DNA from: Rebecca billardiae RCC1528
Lineage: Eukaryota > Haptophyta
NCBI GenBank assembly: GCA_965240325.2
Contig: OZ251225.1
Span: forward strand, 1,860,001-1,924,000
Direction: 5' to 3'
DNA: 64,000 nucleotides
The number at the start of each line of letters is the position of its first letter. The stretch's first letter is position 1. The notes beneath the pieces are model-generated. The model had not been told where the DNA came from and ran no database searches. It saw nothing but the letters and a program-made list of their open reading frames with translations. The translations under genes and the position numbers were made by a program. Shown here one piece after another: positions 11,601-20,354 of this stretch.

Positions 11601-14600
11601 CAACGTCGGAGGGCTGGTACGTGCAGGGCGATGCCTCCGACATCTTGTCATTCGCGCGGTAGGTTGCGCGTACACGCTTGATATCGGCATATCCTAGTCT
11701 GGATTGCCAGAGCGTGATCTTCCGCCCGTTCTTGATCGGGTCGACGTCTGGTGGCACGTCGTCCGCGGTGGCCGGCATGGCTGTCTCGGCCTTGGGTACG
11801 ACTGCCTTGAATCCGACCGTGTTGTCGGGGCGCAAATGAACCCTCTTGGGGCCGATGCGGATGTATGGTCGTTCGTCGAACACCACAGCCATTCCGACCG
11901 CGGCGAACGCGTTGACTGAAAAGAGAGTAGTATCGAGATCTTCGACTCCGACGACGTTTTCCAGGCACACCGGCACGGTTGTGTCTGAGTCGGCGTCGAG
12001 TAAGTATACGTACATGTCGCCTGCCTTGGATGCGTGCAGCTCAATGTCGCGCTTGGCAACCTTGACAGACATGCTGATCGGGTGAGCATTGTGTAGCAGG
12101 CCGAGGTTGATATCGACAAATGATTGGGACGCGCCCGAGTCCAGATACGCGTATTGCGTCGGCTCGAGATCTGCGTCATCGGGTTCCGGGTCGATGTCCT
12201 CGTCTTGCACCATCTGGGCCAGCGGCCTCCCCGCCCGCTTTTGGGGCGGAGGTACTTTGATGAACTTGCCGTCGCGCCCGCCGGGCTTGGCGGGCGGCCT
12301 GAAGTTGCCCTGCCTTGGTGCGCCGGGCGGCCTGGGTGGCCGCAAGTCTGGATGTAGCTTCCAGCACCGCTCTGCGGTGTGATTGCGCAGCCCGCAGTGC
12401 GAGCACGTGACGGCTGGTTGTCGGCGGTCCGCCTCCTCAGTATTGAGAGCGTGCGCGGGACCGCCCCGCTTGGGGTCACGTTGCGTTGCCTGTCGTCCCT
12501 TGGGCGACTGAGTCCAACGCCTGTATGCGTCCTCGATCTGGGCGGTGAGCTGTTCGGTCTGCGCCACGCATTGCTGGGGCGACATTGAACCGTAAATAGA
12601 GATGACGGTCGAGTAGACCTCTGGGTGCTCGTGCATCCCGTTGTACAACTTGAAAACGAGGAGTGTGGCGTCGTCTAGCTCTCGATAGCGTGATGCGCGT
12701 ACCATCTCCACCGTTTGCTTGATCATCTCAGGGCCGCTCACCGGGGTCGGTCGGTCCGGGTAGAGCTTCTTGAACTCAGCTCGGAGCTCCGACATGGTCG
12801 ATACGTTCAGCTCGTGCTCGAAGATTTCGAGCAGAGTATGTAAATTCAGGAAATTCTCATTCGGGTTCACGATGTGCCGTTTCGACTCGAGGTACGAAAA
12901 GAGACTCGGCAGCATCATGTCCTTGATACGCTTGAAAAGTACTTCCACCGATCGCTCGTAGACGATCGTCATCTGCATGATGGTGGTGTCAGCATCCATG
13001 TTTGCGAATGCGGTTGCGTACGGTTCCCGAATAGCATTTTCGGCTGTCCACACGGCGGCCTCAGCCAGCTCGTATCCGGAGAGCCTGGCTTCGACGAGGG
13101 TGACCATGGACGACGTAGTGTCGGTCGCTCTTCCCTTGAAGGAAGCCTTGACCTCGGTGACTGCGTCCTTGATCGCTCCGTGGATAGCCATTTTCGATTT
13201 GATTGTGAAGAAATTCAGCTTGTAGCTTCCGACGCCAGGCTGGCTTGTCTGCACAGCCATCATTGCATGTGCGTCGGGCAAGTAGGTGATGCAAGCTTCG
13301 CCTCCATTTCTGCGCGTTCGTGGTGACGCTTCGAGCGAGCTTGTCTCAATGTGGTCCTCTGCTGTGGCATAGCTGCCCATGTCCGACGATGTAGAAGACT
13401 CGTCCCCATCGCTGCTCTGCTGTGCGCTGTTGTCGTCACCAGTCGTGGCAGGTGGGTAGGTTGTGACACCACCAGGTGGGCCGTCGTCAGCCGGCGAGTG
13501 TCCCTCGCTCGCTTCAGAAGTCAGCCCATAGAACTCTTTGTGCAGGAAGCATGCGACACCTGGCTGTAGGAGTGCGTCATTACAATGGAACATGAGATCG
13601 AACTTGCTTTGGTGAAGCTCGTCCCTCTCCCGCACATAGTCTCCAACTGTGTAGTTGTGACCTTGCCGCTCTGCGGCTGCTGCGATGAAGCCTCCCGAGT
13701 AGATAGTGCATCGTTTGGATGGCCGCCAAGGGCAAATATCATCGAGGCTGGCGCCTGCGTCGTTCACGACGCTCAGGCTGCGGCGATCAGCCGCTGCGAC
13801 GGGTCCGTCCTGCCGGTGGAAGTGAATGCCATCATCATCGATGTCAATCCCGTCGTTCATCGCTGCAAACTGGATAATCTGCTCACATTCGAGCTGATGC
13901 TGAACTTGGATGGCGTCTGCGCATCGGTAGCTGCAGACTCTGCCCATCCCACAGATGATGCATTCGAGGGTGCAATGCATCGATGTGCACGACTGATTGT
14001 CGCATGGCTGGCGCGACTTCGGATCATCGTCGTCAATCTCACTCCACTGGCTGCAGTAGATGCCGTTGCCCATGTTCTTGCGCGCCGGGATCTCCGGGAT
14101 GATGCAATCGAAGGTCTCGCCTACACCATACCAACTGCTGACAGCCAGGAGGGGGTAAGTGCACAGGTATGAGGACATGCGATGCTTGTCGCGCGCAGCG
14201 TGTTCCCATGCTGCCTTGTTGCAGCACAAGATGGATTGGGGCCGGTCACTCAAGTCGCTGCACATACCTCCAATGGTGAAGATGTCGTCTCCGATGTCCA
14301 TCGGATCCTGGTAGACGAGTCCGTTGATGTCGATGGCCGCATCCTTGAGCACGTTGAGGACATCATTGAGGCTCAACGCGTCCGGCGGCGGGGTCGAGCC
14401 GCGCGCGAGGTCGTCAAGCTGCGGCGCGAACTCCTCGAACGGCTCCGACCGCTCATCGCCAGGGATCTGGCCCGGGTCGAAGGGGTAGTGGCTGTGCGGC
14501 TCCTTGAAGTCGGTCACGACGCTGATGGTCGGGAGGTCGCCCGCCATCGCGTCCGCCTCCGGCGCTGCGACGCTGCTGCCTCCATGCTGGTCGTGTCCAG

Positions 14601-15351
14601 TCGCAGTCGGCGACGCCGAGTCCGGGGATTCCGTCTGTGTCGTAGCGTCGCGATGCAGCGACTGCGACGACGGCGAGTCGTCCTTCTGCGAGGACGGGGG
14701 CACTCGCCATTGCTCAGGGAGCACGACGGGCTGCTTGTAGTCCCAGCCCAGCGTGCCGGAGGGCCGCGGGCCGTTTGGGTACTTGTCGTGCGCCGACGAT
14801 CGCTCCTGCGCGCTGGGGATCGTCATGGGTTCAGTTGCGCGCGCGCCGGTGCGCGGCGCGGCGCGCTCGGCCTCGCTGTGTTGCGAGGGATGGTATCGGT
14901 GGCCCCGCGAGTGGGGCGGGTGCCAGTGCGCATGCGCGGAGTTGGATGGCCTTGTGCTCTCCGCGAACCACGTCCCGTCGTAGGGTACGAGGTTGTCGTC
15001 GCTCCGCCGGTGGTGCTTGTACTCGGTCGGTGCGTGATGCCGGCCGCCGCCGTTGCCTTGGCGACTGGGGCCTTGCTCGCCACGCGGGTAGTGTCCGTCG
15101 TGGCGGTCGCGGTTCTCGATGGAGCTGCGACTGTCCTCGTAGAAGGTACGCGGGCTCCCGCCCTGGTCGTACCATCGCGAGGATGGGAACTCGATGTCTT
15201 CCTTGCGGCCGGTGTCGTTCCGTGCCGATCCGGCGTTGTCGCCGAAGTCGATGTCGAGGAGCATGGGGCTCCCGCGGTGGCGGAGCCGTTCGTTGCGGGT
15301 CCGCTTGCGCTGATTGTAGGATCGGACGACGTTGTGCACCCGTGAGCTCAT
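8698..15351 (-). CDS. Copia gag-pol polyprotein, 2217 aa
   Basis: A single long frame. The N-terminal 440 residues are low-complexity, charged and His/Arg/Ser-rich. A Cys/His cluster at about 450-480 (CTLECIICG then VCSYRCADA, ending HQLEC) resembles a MYND-type finger. Gag-like helices span about 690-960. A CCHC knuckle (CSHCGLRNHTAERC) lies near 981. The protease motif LDSGAS is near 1069. The integrase has D-D-E-type motifs HNDVIGPI (about 1272), FIDDFSGYM (about 1290), HLDGGRE (about 1343) and NGVAERG (about 1377). An acidic linker follows. The reverse transcriptase starts near 1685 and has YVDD near 1890. RNase H has FVDSDWAND (about 2064) and HEDNKGAI (about 2138). The start ATG straddles the LTR junction and the nearest upstream in-frame stop lies 33 nt back in the LTR. 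No frameshift separates gag and pol. Confidence 0.95.
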   Translation of the reverse strand: MSSRVHNVVRSYNQRKRTRNERLRHRGSPMLLDIDFGDNAGSARNDTGRKEDIEFPSSRWYDQGGSPRTFYEDSRSSIENRDRHDGHYPRGEQGPSRQGNGGGRHHAPTEYKHHRRSDDNLVPYDGTWFAESTRPSNSAHAHWHPPHSRGHRYHPSQHSEAERAAPRTGARATEPMTIPSAQERSSAHDKYPNGPRPSGTLGWDYKQPVVLPEQWRVPPSSQKDDSPSSQSLHRDATTQTESPDSASPTATGHDQHGGSSVAAPEADAMAGDLPTISVVTDFKEPHSHYPFDPGQIPGDERSEPFEEFAPQLDDLARGSTPPPDALSLNDVLNVLKDAAIDINGLVYQDPMDIGDDIFTIGGMCSDLSDRPQSILCCNKAAWEHAARDKHRMSSYLCTYPLLAVSSWYGVGETFDCIIPEIPARKNMGNGIYCSQWSEIDDDDPKSRQPCDNQSCTSMHCTLECIICGMGRVCSYRCADAIQVQHQLECEQIIQFAAMNDGIDIDDDGIHFHRQDGPVAAADRRSLSVVNDAGASLDDICPWRPSKRCTIYSGGFIAAAAERQGHNYTVGDYVRERDELHQSKFDLMFHCNDALLQPGVACFLHKEFYGLTSEASEGHSPADDGPPGGVTTYPPATTGDDNSAQQSSDGDESSTSSDMGSYATAEDHIETSSLEASPRTRRNGGEACITYLPDAHAMMAVQTSQPGVGSYKLNFFTIKSKMAIHGAIKDAVTEVKASFKGRATDTTSSMVTLVEARLSGYELAEAAVWTAENAIREPYATAFANMDADTTIMQMTIVYERSVEVLFKRIKDMMLPSLFSYLESKRHIVNPNENFLNLHTLLEIFEHELNVSTMSELRAEFKKLYPDRPTPVSGPEMIKQTVEMVRASRYRELDDATLLVFKLYNGMHEHPEVYSTVISIYGSMSPQQCVAQTEQLTAQIEDAYRRWTQSPKGRQATQRDPKRGGPAHALNTEEADRRQPAVTCSHCGLRNHTAERCWKLHPDLRPPRPPGAPRQGNFRPPAKPGGRDGKFIKVPPPQKRAGRPLAQMVQDEDIDPEPDDADLEPTQYAYLDSGASQSFVDINLGLLHNAHPISMSVKVAKRDIELHASKAGDMYVYLLDADSDTTVPVCLENVVGVEDLDTTLFSVNAFAAVGMAVVFDERPYIRIGPKRVHLRPDNTVGFKAVVPKAETAMPATADDVPPDVDPIKNGRKITLWQSRLGYADIKRVRATYRANDKMSEASPCTYQPSDVAKFKAKPFPGTRERTTRPLEMLHNDVIGPINGLPAKTPRWGTLFIDDFSGYMRFYDMQNKAEAPEKLDLMASEMGANSLSATMQNKGIAGCTIHLDGGRELHSKNWNRVLRRYDMLCNYMSPPHTQQLNGVAERGLGVIMNDARTMLYLSGVHHKWWYWAAKCAAAQRNLMSKHPTSDGKLVSPHELMFGTSPGPFLQKLRVWGSPCIYLVQSINKQNKLLPRAREGILLGYGFDGIFERGTIKRSHGYIVLSADDGKIVITRHVKFNEQVILDRISTHFKEIREIRDPLLAWSARRPPQGADAGKTRDSNTNEEGDEEFASSSSDADSDSERGGDDPPSPDEESDDDDKDDRDKPDDDEKGDDGNGDDGDGDGPGAGGGPSQSNTPPQPKQPPPSADRRPQRTRNMTGKSYFPPTRRARARAQLAQLASDIPVPTSFKEAMESKQASDWTRAIMEEYEAHDRLGTFTPVIVPKGKAIIPSKLVFKVKANPDGTIERYKARLVGQGFRQIQGVNYDEVFSPTIRYENVRLLLALTTELRTPERPWIIHSADVSTAYLQAPLEDGLKIYTTLPPLYPCALKPPEGHVVAADWDMALPGFKQSGRRWHIRLSQKLREKGFKKLTQSECIFVRTSGDIIDVIAVYVDDLLILSSSPDSARPSSIIGEIRKEFTLRDLGPATTFLGMSIAQGPKSTTISMSQYITDLLKKHDMSDITPVDNPCRSAAEHPTAVETDDSSSCSPEESKTYRAIVGALLFIMNTCRPDISYAVNMLARHMASPSSNDLKGAKRVLRYLAGTKNSGITFTSTATTQPRTEMFVDSDWANDTKDRRSTGSYIYFHADGPVSWRTFKQSITTLSSCEAEYVALAEGAKEAVYLRDIISDILNIPKTPIVIHEDNKGAIDLSKNSIHHKRTKHIDVRHHFIRDCVDLGAVNITKVHTSENIADCLTKALPKDKFTKFRDIMVTPVSN

Positions 15352-15904
15352 GATTGGCGCTTCGCGCGTGTCGTGCGGTCCTTACTGTGTTTCGTGGGGC
15401 GAAGGGGCGTCCCCCTTGCTGATGGCTGGTTTCAGGTAAGCTGATGTTTCAGTCTGGTGAAAGCTGATGGAAGTGGCATCGAAGATTTTGGAATCTTCGT
15501 GTGCCTGCTTTCCTCGGTCGGAATGCTCTCGGAATTCCGTTGATTGCCTTCGCGTCATTGCACGAAAGCTTCCTGTGATGATCGGGACGTCTCCTCGAAA
15601 TGAAAAGAAAGTTCTGATGACTGCATGGTAGTCTCTGGTCCAGTTCAGGGTACCTTCCCAAGTGGTGAAGAATCCCTGGACCCTTGGATGTGTAGTCCGA
15701 AGACCTCATGTGTGTGCCGATACTCCTTATCTTTGGAGTAGTAAATTGCATGAACAATGGCTGCTGTTGGCCTTGCTCTTGAATGGTGAAACCGATTGAA
15801 TTGCATGATGAAAGTCTGCAGCTTGGCGGCTGAAATTGCTCAGCGCCTTGGAATTAAAGTCTCGAGCTGGGGAATGGCGCCGATGGCTGCCTTGGACTTT
15901 GACA
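15351..15904 (-). repeat. Copia 5' LTR (554 bp)
   Basis: Same sequence as 8137-8690, with TG/CA termini. Its last base on the element strand is the A of the gag-pol ATG. It should carry the element's promoter, but I see no unambiguous core promoter motif. Confidence 0.95.
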
Positions 15905-15909
15905 CTTAC

Positions 15910-16275
15910 ATGTGTATTGATCAATAGACTTAACCAAATACCAACCGCGATCACATCAAGGGGCTGGTATTTTGTAAGCCCCTTGATCACATCCCCTGAC
16001 TTCAATCAAGCGGCAGAAGAGCCGATCCACACTACCTCTCTTTCCTATACTTGGCGAGCTGTTTCAGGCTCTTACAATTCAGACATCTTACCATAGACGA
16101 ATGTTCGAACGCAGGGTTGGTGTTTGCTATTGGAGCATGCTTTTTCCCAAGTGTTACTAACGCTTAAAGTTAAGATTAATACGAGGCTGGGAGAATCTCA
16201 CATATTGACGCAATCAAACCGCCATCAAGGGGGGTGAATGCCATTCATAAGCATCATCTTTCCCCCTCCTAAAAT
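15910..16275. other. Spacer right of Copia element
   Basis: Moderately AT-rich sequence. GGGGCTGGTATTTTGTAAGC and the adjoining CCCTTGATCAC near 15959-15988 form local inverted matches with nearby TGATC/AAGGGGC. No gene is recognised. Confidence 0.5.
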
Positions 16276-17112
16276 TACAAAATCCCCACCATCACACACG
16301 CCATTATCTTTTTTGATTTTGCGGAGCACGTGCGCCCCCCCCCCCCCCCCTCCCCGGCTTTCGCTCACGCGCAGACCTTTCGGGGGGGGGGGGGGGGGGG
16401 GGGGGGGGCGTGCGCCACTAGTGTCAGTACTATATATGTATATACACACACATATATATATATATGGTAACGGTTTATGAAAACGTACATGAATCGTCAG
16501 GCGCACTAGACCGAGTAGCTAGGCTGCTAGCCCGAAACGCCGCCGAAAGTGGCGAATAATATACTCAAGGCGTCGATCAGCATCGTCAAATAATAAGGAC
16601 TCATTCTCGGATGAAACTTTGAGCGTACAGTACTCAGTAGCAGTAGTTTGAAGGGCGGCACGACCGCACTCCGACGCAGGAGCACGCGATCACGATTATA
16701 ATGATGCCAAGTACACTACAGGGGCGTTCCCCGCATTGGTCATACGCCAAATCGAACCACCTTTCTATTGCAACGAGCTTCCTTCGTCCATTTGAAGCGG
16801 GCGGTATACATTTGAATACGGGAAAAGGCAAAGCCCCCGCAGCGGGGGCTTTGCTTTTCACGAGCGTGACTAGCATGGCAGGATCCCGGGAACGCCCTTG
16901 TATACTGACTCACTTCTAAGTAGCTGGGCGAGTCAATGACTATAATATGAGTCATGTCACATGTGTGCGCAACGCTGCTGGCATAACTTTGAATAATGGC
17001 GCGCGGCCCCCCCGAAAGGTCTGAGCGTGAGCGAAAGCCGGGGGGGGCGGCGCACGTGCTCCGCAAAATCAAAAAAGAGGATGCGCGCAGGATTTGGGGG
17101 ATTTTTGTAGGT
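16276..17112. mobile_element. Foldback-type element with homopolymer C/G arms
   Basis: Left arm (about 16276-16415): TTTTTTGATTTTGCGGAGCA, a run of 16 C, GGCTTTCGCTCACGCGCAG, then 27 G. Right arm (about 16998-17112): the inverted counterpart with shorter homopolymers (7 C and 8 G). The inner part of each arm is itself a C-run/G-run stem. Arms of about 90-110 bp bound roughly 580 bp that has no transposase-like ORF. This fits a non-autonomous foldback or MITE-like element. No clear target duplication was found. Confidence 0.55.
16823..16858. other. Strong hairpin, GC stem between A and T runs
   Basis: AAAGCCCCCGC and GCGGGGGCTTT form a perfect 11-bp stem around a single central base. It extends outward through AAAAGGC/GCTTTT with one bulged G. 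In bacteria this would read as a terminator; here its role is unknown. It lies inside the foldback element. Confidence 0.7.
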
Positions 17113-17749
17113 GGATTTAGGTGTGAAATCCGCATTTGACTCGATATCGCTGCTCATGATTGCGTTTGTACTGCTCCTTAATCCTTGGATAGTAAGTAAT
17201 AGAAGAAATCGAACTCGAATAGGACAAAGGCGTCTGCATCTTTCTGATAATTATGGTGGGCCGTTCGTGATTCTCCTGCTGATATACACTTTTGGTTTGC
17301 TGATTCCAATTCAAAGAGTAAAGTATCGTCTCCTATTATCCTTCTCCTCTGAAGAGAACCACACTTCAGCAAAAACAACGTTTCAGTATCAACGTATTAT
17401 GGCACGACGTTCGTCATCGCGGCTCGTTTGTCTATTGGTACCCGCGAAATGAACCCTGCCAGATCTTCGCCTAATCAAAAACGCCTAGGCACGCGTTTTC
17501 GCACCGTTTCGCCGTACCATTTATGAGATTAACTTATAATTATACAAACTTACAAAAACAGCGGTTCGCTTCGACCAGAATATATGCGCCCGTGCGGGCG
17601 TGGCCGACTAAGTGATATGACCAAATGAGGGAATCTTACCCGTAAGCGTTATTTGGCGGCCCCGGCACACGCCGAGCGAGTAGCGACCGAGGGCGATCGG
17701 AGGCTCAAAGCCGAAAAGGCGGCTCTCGTTTTGCGTGCCGGTGCGCGCG
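17113..17749. other. AT-rich island between foldback element and inverted arm
   Basis: Base composition drops sharply compared with neighbours. A plus-strand ORF at 17111-17452 (113 codons) has two hydrophobic stretches (LLMIAFVLLLNPWIV and FVILLLIYTFGLLIPI), but no family is recognised and AT-rich DNA easily gives such translations. Organelle-derived or otherwise foreign DNA is possible but unsupported. Confidence 0.35.
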
Positions 17750-19000
17750 ACTCAGCGCAGGTGCGCGCACTGCAGCTGCGGCGGGTCCCAACAGCCGTCG
17801 GCATCGCATTCGTGCCTCGCTCACCCCACGCGCCCCGCCCTGCCATGCGTCTTCGGCCCAAAGTGTACACCCCGCCCGGCCCGCGGCGTCGGCGCCCGCC
17901 GACGAAGTACGTTCACGAACACGGCCATCGGACTGCCGCGCCGCGCAGGTGACTCGACCTCGAGCGAGCCTGGGGCGTGGAGGCGACCGACGGCGGGGTG
18001 CGACTTGCCCACCGACCCGAGCTGCATCACCCAGCGCAGCTTCGCCCGCGACGATGCTTCGCCTGGCTACCACTGCTCAGCCTCGTTACCCACCGGCTGT
18101 GATGGCGACGCTGTCTGTCCGCGCGGCGTGCGGCGGCGCGCAGGCAGGGAGAGCGGCAGCCGGGCACCGAGCCGCAGGACGAGCTCTTGCTGGAGGACTC
18201 GCCCGAGCGCGCGTTCGCGCGCTTGCACACCGCGCTGCGCACCATGCACGACCAGCGCGTCCTGCGCTTCTACACGCAGAACGACTCGTCGTGGACGATC
18301 GATCACGGGACATTGGCCTGCTGCAGTCGCAGTATCGGCGCACGTGCTGCACGCGACCTCGCAGCGCGCGTGGCCCGCATTCGAGGGGAAGACGCCGAGG
18401 GCGTGCAAGGAGCGGCTGCTGCGGCTGCGGGACATCGTAGACAGGCTCGAGCCGCGGGACATTGGCCTGCTGCAGTCGCAGTATGCGCTGCTGCACGCGA
18501 CCTCGCAGCGCGCGTGGCCCGCATTCGAGGGGAAGACGCCGAGGGCGTGCAAGGAGCGGCTGCTGCGGCTGCGGGACATCGTAGACAGGCTCGAGCCGCG
18601 GCTGCTCGCGACGCTCTTCCCCGCCGACGCCGACGACGAGCTGCGCGAGCTTGTCCGACGCTGCGCCGATCCCGCCGGCGCGCGAGGCTGTGCGAGGCTG
18701 ACGGACGGGCTGCCGAGCGCGATCTCCTCAGCGCTGCGCGCGGCCACAGCAGGGCTGCCCGAAGCGCACCGGGCGGAGGCGCTGCGGCTGCTGCGCGTCG
18801 AGTTCGACACGGCCCAGCCCCCCGAGGCCGTCGATCGAGTCCGGATTACTCGCGCCCGCGCCTCCTGCACGGCGACGGCGCCGGGCGCGCGCATCGTAGT
18901 GATAAATTCACAGTGATTCGGTGAATAAGAACGCGACAACTACCAGGGCCGTGCGCCATCAACTTCGTTGTTCACTACCCGAAGATCGGCGTAGCCGATC
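17750..19000 (+). pseudogene. Right arm of large inverted repeat: decayed gene copy
   Basis: The inverted counterpart of 6228-7546. Plus-strand reading fragments in different frames include LLLEDSPERAFARLHTALRT (near 18190), then LLHATSQRAWPAFEGKTPRA, RLLRLRDIVDRLEP and a continuation to HRAEALRLLRVEFDTAQPP ending at 18916. The pieces look like a once-coding Leu/Arg/Ala-rich helical protein. The frame breaks between 18190 and 18500 where a segment was duplicated in tandem. Family unknown. The outer end shares GATCGGCGTAGCCGATC with the left arm. Confidence 0.55.
18307..18601 (+). repeat. Two-copy tandem duplication of about 147-149 bp
   Basis: The block starting GGGACATTGGCCTGCTGCAG and running to GACAGGCTCGAGCCGCG occurs at 18307-18455 and 18456-18601. 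The first copy has a few extra bases after CAGTAT, so the duplication is not frame-neutral and breaks the reading frame of the surrounding pseudogene. Confidence 0.9.
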
Positions 19001-19261
19001 ATGATACTATATCCGATATAGTATGCGGTAAGTGCTTGGGCGCCTTGCCCTTGGCAAGCGCCAGACTGTCCGGGCATCTCGTAACAGTCTAGTGACGTAA
19101 TTTCTGCGTGGACTCGATCCCCCAGTTGCCACGCCTTCGGTCCGGACCTGGCAAGTAGGTGGCACACACCTCGTCCCTGGTCGAGTCACCCGCCGCCGGT
19201 GACTCACCGGGTGAGCAACGCGCGTGACGCGTGCTGCGAAGTGCGATGCCGATGCGCGCCC
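19001..19261. other. Spacer, nothing recognised
   Basis: Short palindromes (CTATATCCGATATAG near 19008; TTGCCCTTGGCAA near 19044) but no gene. It separates the inverted arm from the 3' end of the LON-domain gene. Confidence 0.5.
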
Positions 19262-20230
19262 TCATTGCCCCGGGTCCACAGACCGCAGCGCCTTCATCGC
19301 GAGGAGACGATCCTTCTCACCGCGCACCTCGCCGAGGGCAAAGTCGAGAAGGCGATCGACGTCAACAATCTGGAGCGCCATCGCCCGCCGATCGCCAGGT
19401 AGCCAGCGAAGCGCGCGGAACGCGCGGATGCGCGTGCGGGCCTGCAGCTCATCTCCCATGCCCTCGTCATCCCCGCCAGCCGCACTGGCAGCTAGCTCGC
19501 GCGCCAGGTTGGCGTCGTTCTCCTCCTCCTCCTCCGGGGAGTGCACGTCGAGGCCGAGAGAGGCGCGCAGCTCATTGCACTCCGCGAGTGCTGCATCAAG
19601 CGCCGCCGTGTCGCACGCCGGGCTCTCGGCGTCGCCACTTGCCCCAGCCGGGATGGGCTGCACTCGTGCGCGGACATGCGGCTCGAACTGAGTCACCTCG
19701 AGCACGCGGCATTGGCTGATGCCGACAATGTCGGCCTTGAGCGACGGTGACGTCTCGCCGCGCACGTTTGCCTTCGAGGATGGCGCGACCTCGAGGACAC
19801 GGCACTTCGTGCCCACCGCGATCACACCGAACCGCCGGTTGGACGCTGCGCGCGGGTCGAGCGCCACGTGCATGAAGGTTGAGGAGATGGACATGGCCGC
19901 GCGCAGCGCCGCGAGGTTGGAAGAGTCGTAGAGATGCAGCTGCTGCTTTTGCCCGGGCAGAGTCAGGCGATCGAGGTCATGCTGAAGGATGACGGGCACG
20001 CTCGAGTCGTCGAAATCGTCGCCTTTGCGCCGGGCGCTGGATGGGAGGAAGCCGAGCGACACCTCGTCGGAGCTGCCCGCCGCGCGCATGCACACGCGCG
20101 CGGGGAGTGGAATGCGAGTAGACAGCCGCGCCAGCGAGGTAGGTATCGACGCCGTGTCGAAGCAGGACGCCGCCGTGAGGAGCATGAAGGCGCGAACACG
20201 CATCATGCTTAGGCTCGTGGGAGCCATCAT
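19262..20230 (-). CDS. LON substrate-binding domain protein, probably plastid-targeted
   Basis: 322 residues from the Met chosen here. The region from about 75 (VPVILQHDLDRLTLPGQKQQ, then LHLYDSSNLAALRAA, FMHVALDP, FGVIAVGTKCRVLEV and VGISQCRVLEVTQFEP) matches the N-terminal LON/PUA-like domain of Lon protease and its standalone relatives. Those proteins bind substrates but lack the ATPase and protease parts. The N-terminus has a hydrophobic patch (FMLLTAASCF) and then basic/Ser residues, compatible with organelle import. An acidic run (SPEEEEEND) and a helical C-terminus follow. A longer ORF start at 20401 would overlap the divergent gene's leader, so the start at 20230 is preferred; it leaves 124 bp between divergent starts. 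Confidence 0.75.
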   Translation of the reverse strand: MMAPTSLSMMRVRAFMLLTAASCFDTASIPTSLARLSTRIPLPARVCMRAAGSSDEVSLGFLPSSARRKGDDFDDSSVPVILQHDLDRLTLPGQKQQLHLYDSSNLAALRAAMSISSTFMHVALDPRAASNRRFGVIAVGTKCRVLEVAPSSKANVRGETSPSLKADIVGISQCRVLEVTQFEPHVRARVQPIPAGASGDAESPACDTAALDAALAECNELRASLGLDVHSPEEEEENDANLARELAASAAGGDDEGMGDELQARTRIRAFRALRWLPGDRRAMALQIVDVDRLLDFALGEVRGEKDRLLAMKALRSVDPGQ

Positions 20231-20354
20231 GAAAAGCTCAGGCCGGGCGCGGGGCGCCCGGACCTGGATGGCTGGCTCGGCGCTCGAGATCTGAGCCGAC
20301 CCGCCGCCGGCGCGGCAGGCTGGCTCCGCGCCGACGCGACATCTCCACAGCGCA

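Larger units (their letters stand above)
8137..15904 (-). mobile_element. Intact Copia-type LTR retrotransposon
   Basis: A 7768-bp element on the minus strand. Its two 554-bp LTRs, as far as I compared them by eye, are identical; they begin TG and end CA. It is flanked by the 5-bp target duplication CTTAC (8132-8136 and 15905-15909). The internal region (8691-15350) is filled by one uninterrupted gag-pol frame in the Copia order: gag, zinc knuckle, protease, integrase, reverse transcriptase, RNase H. The purine-rich tract lies directly before the 3' LTR. Identical LTRs and an intact frame indicate a recent insertion that could still be competent; activity itself is inferred. It sits between the arms of the large inverted repeat. 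Confidence 0.95.

Noticed and set aside
14182-15345. Long plus-strand ORFs across the Copia gag region
   Set aside because: Antisense to the intact gag-pol frame; Arg/Val-rich with no recognisable domain.
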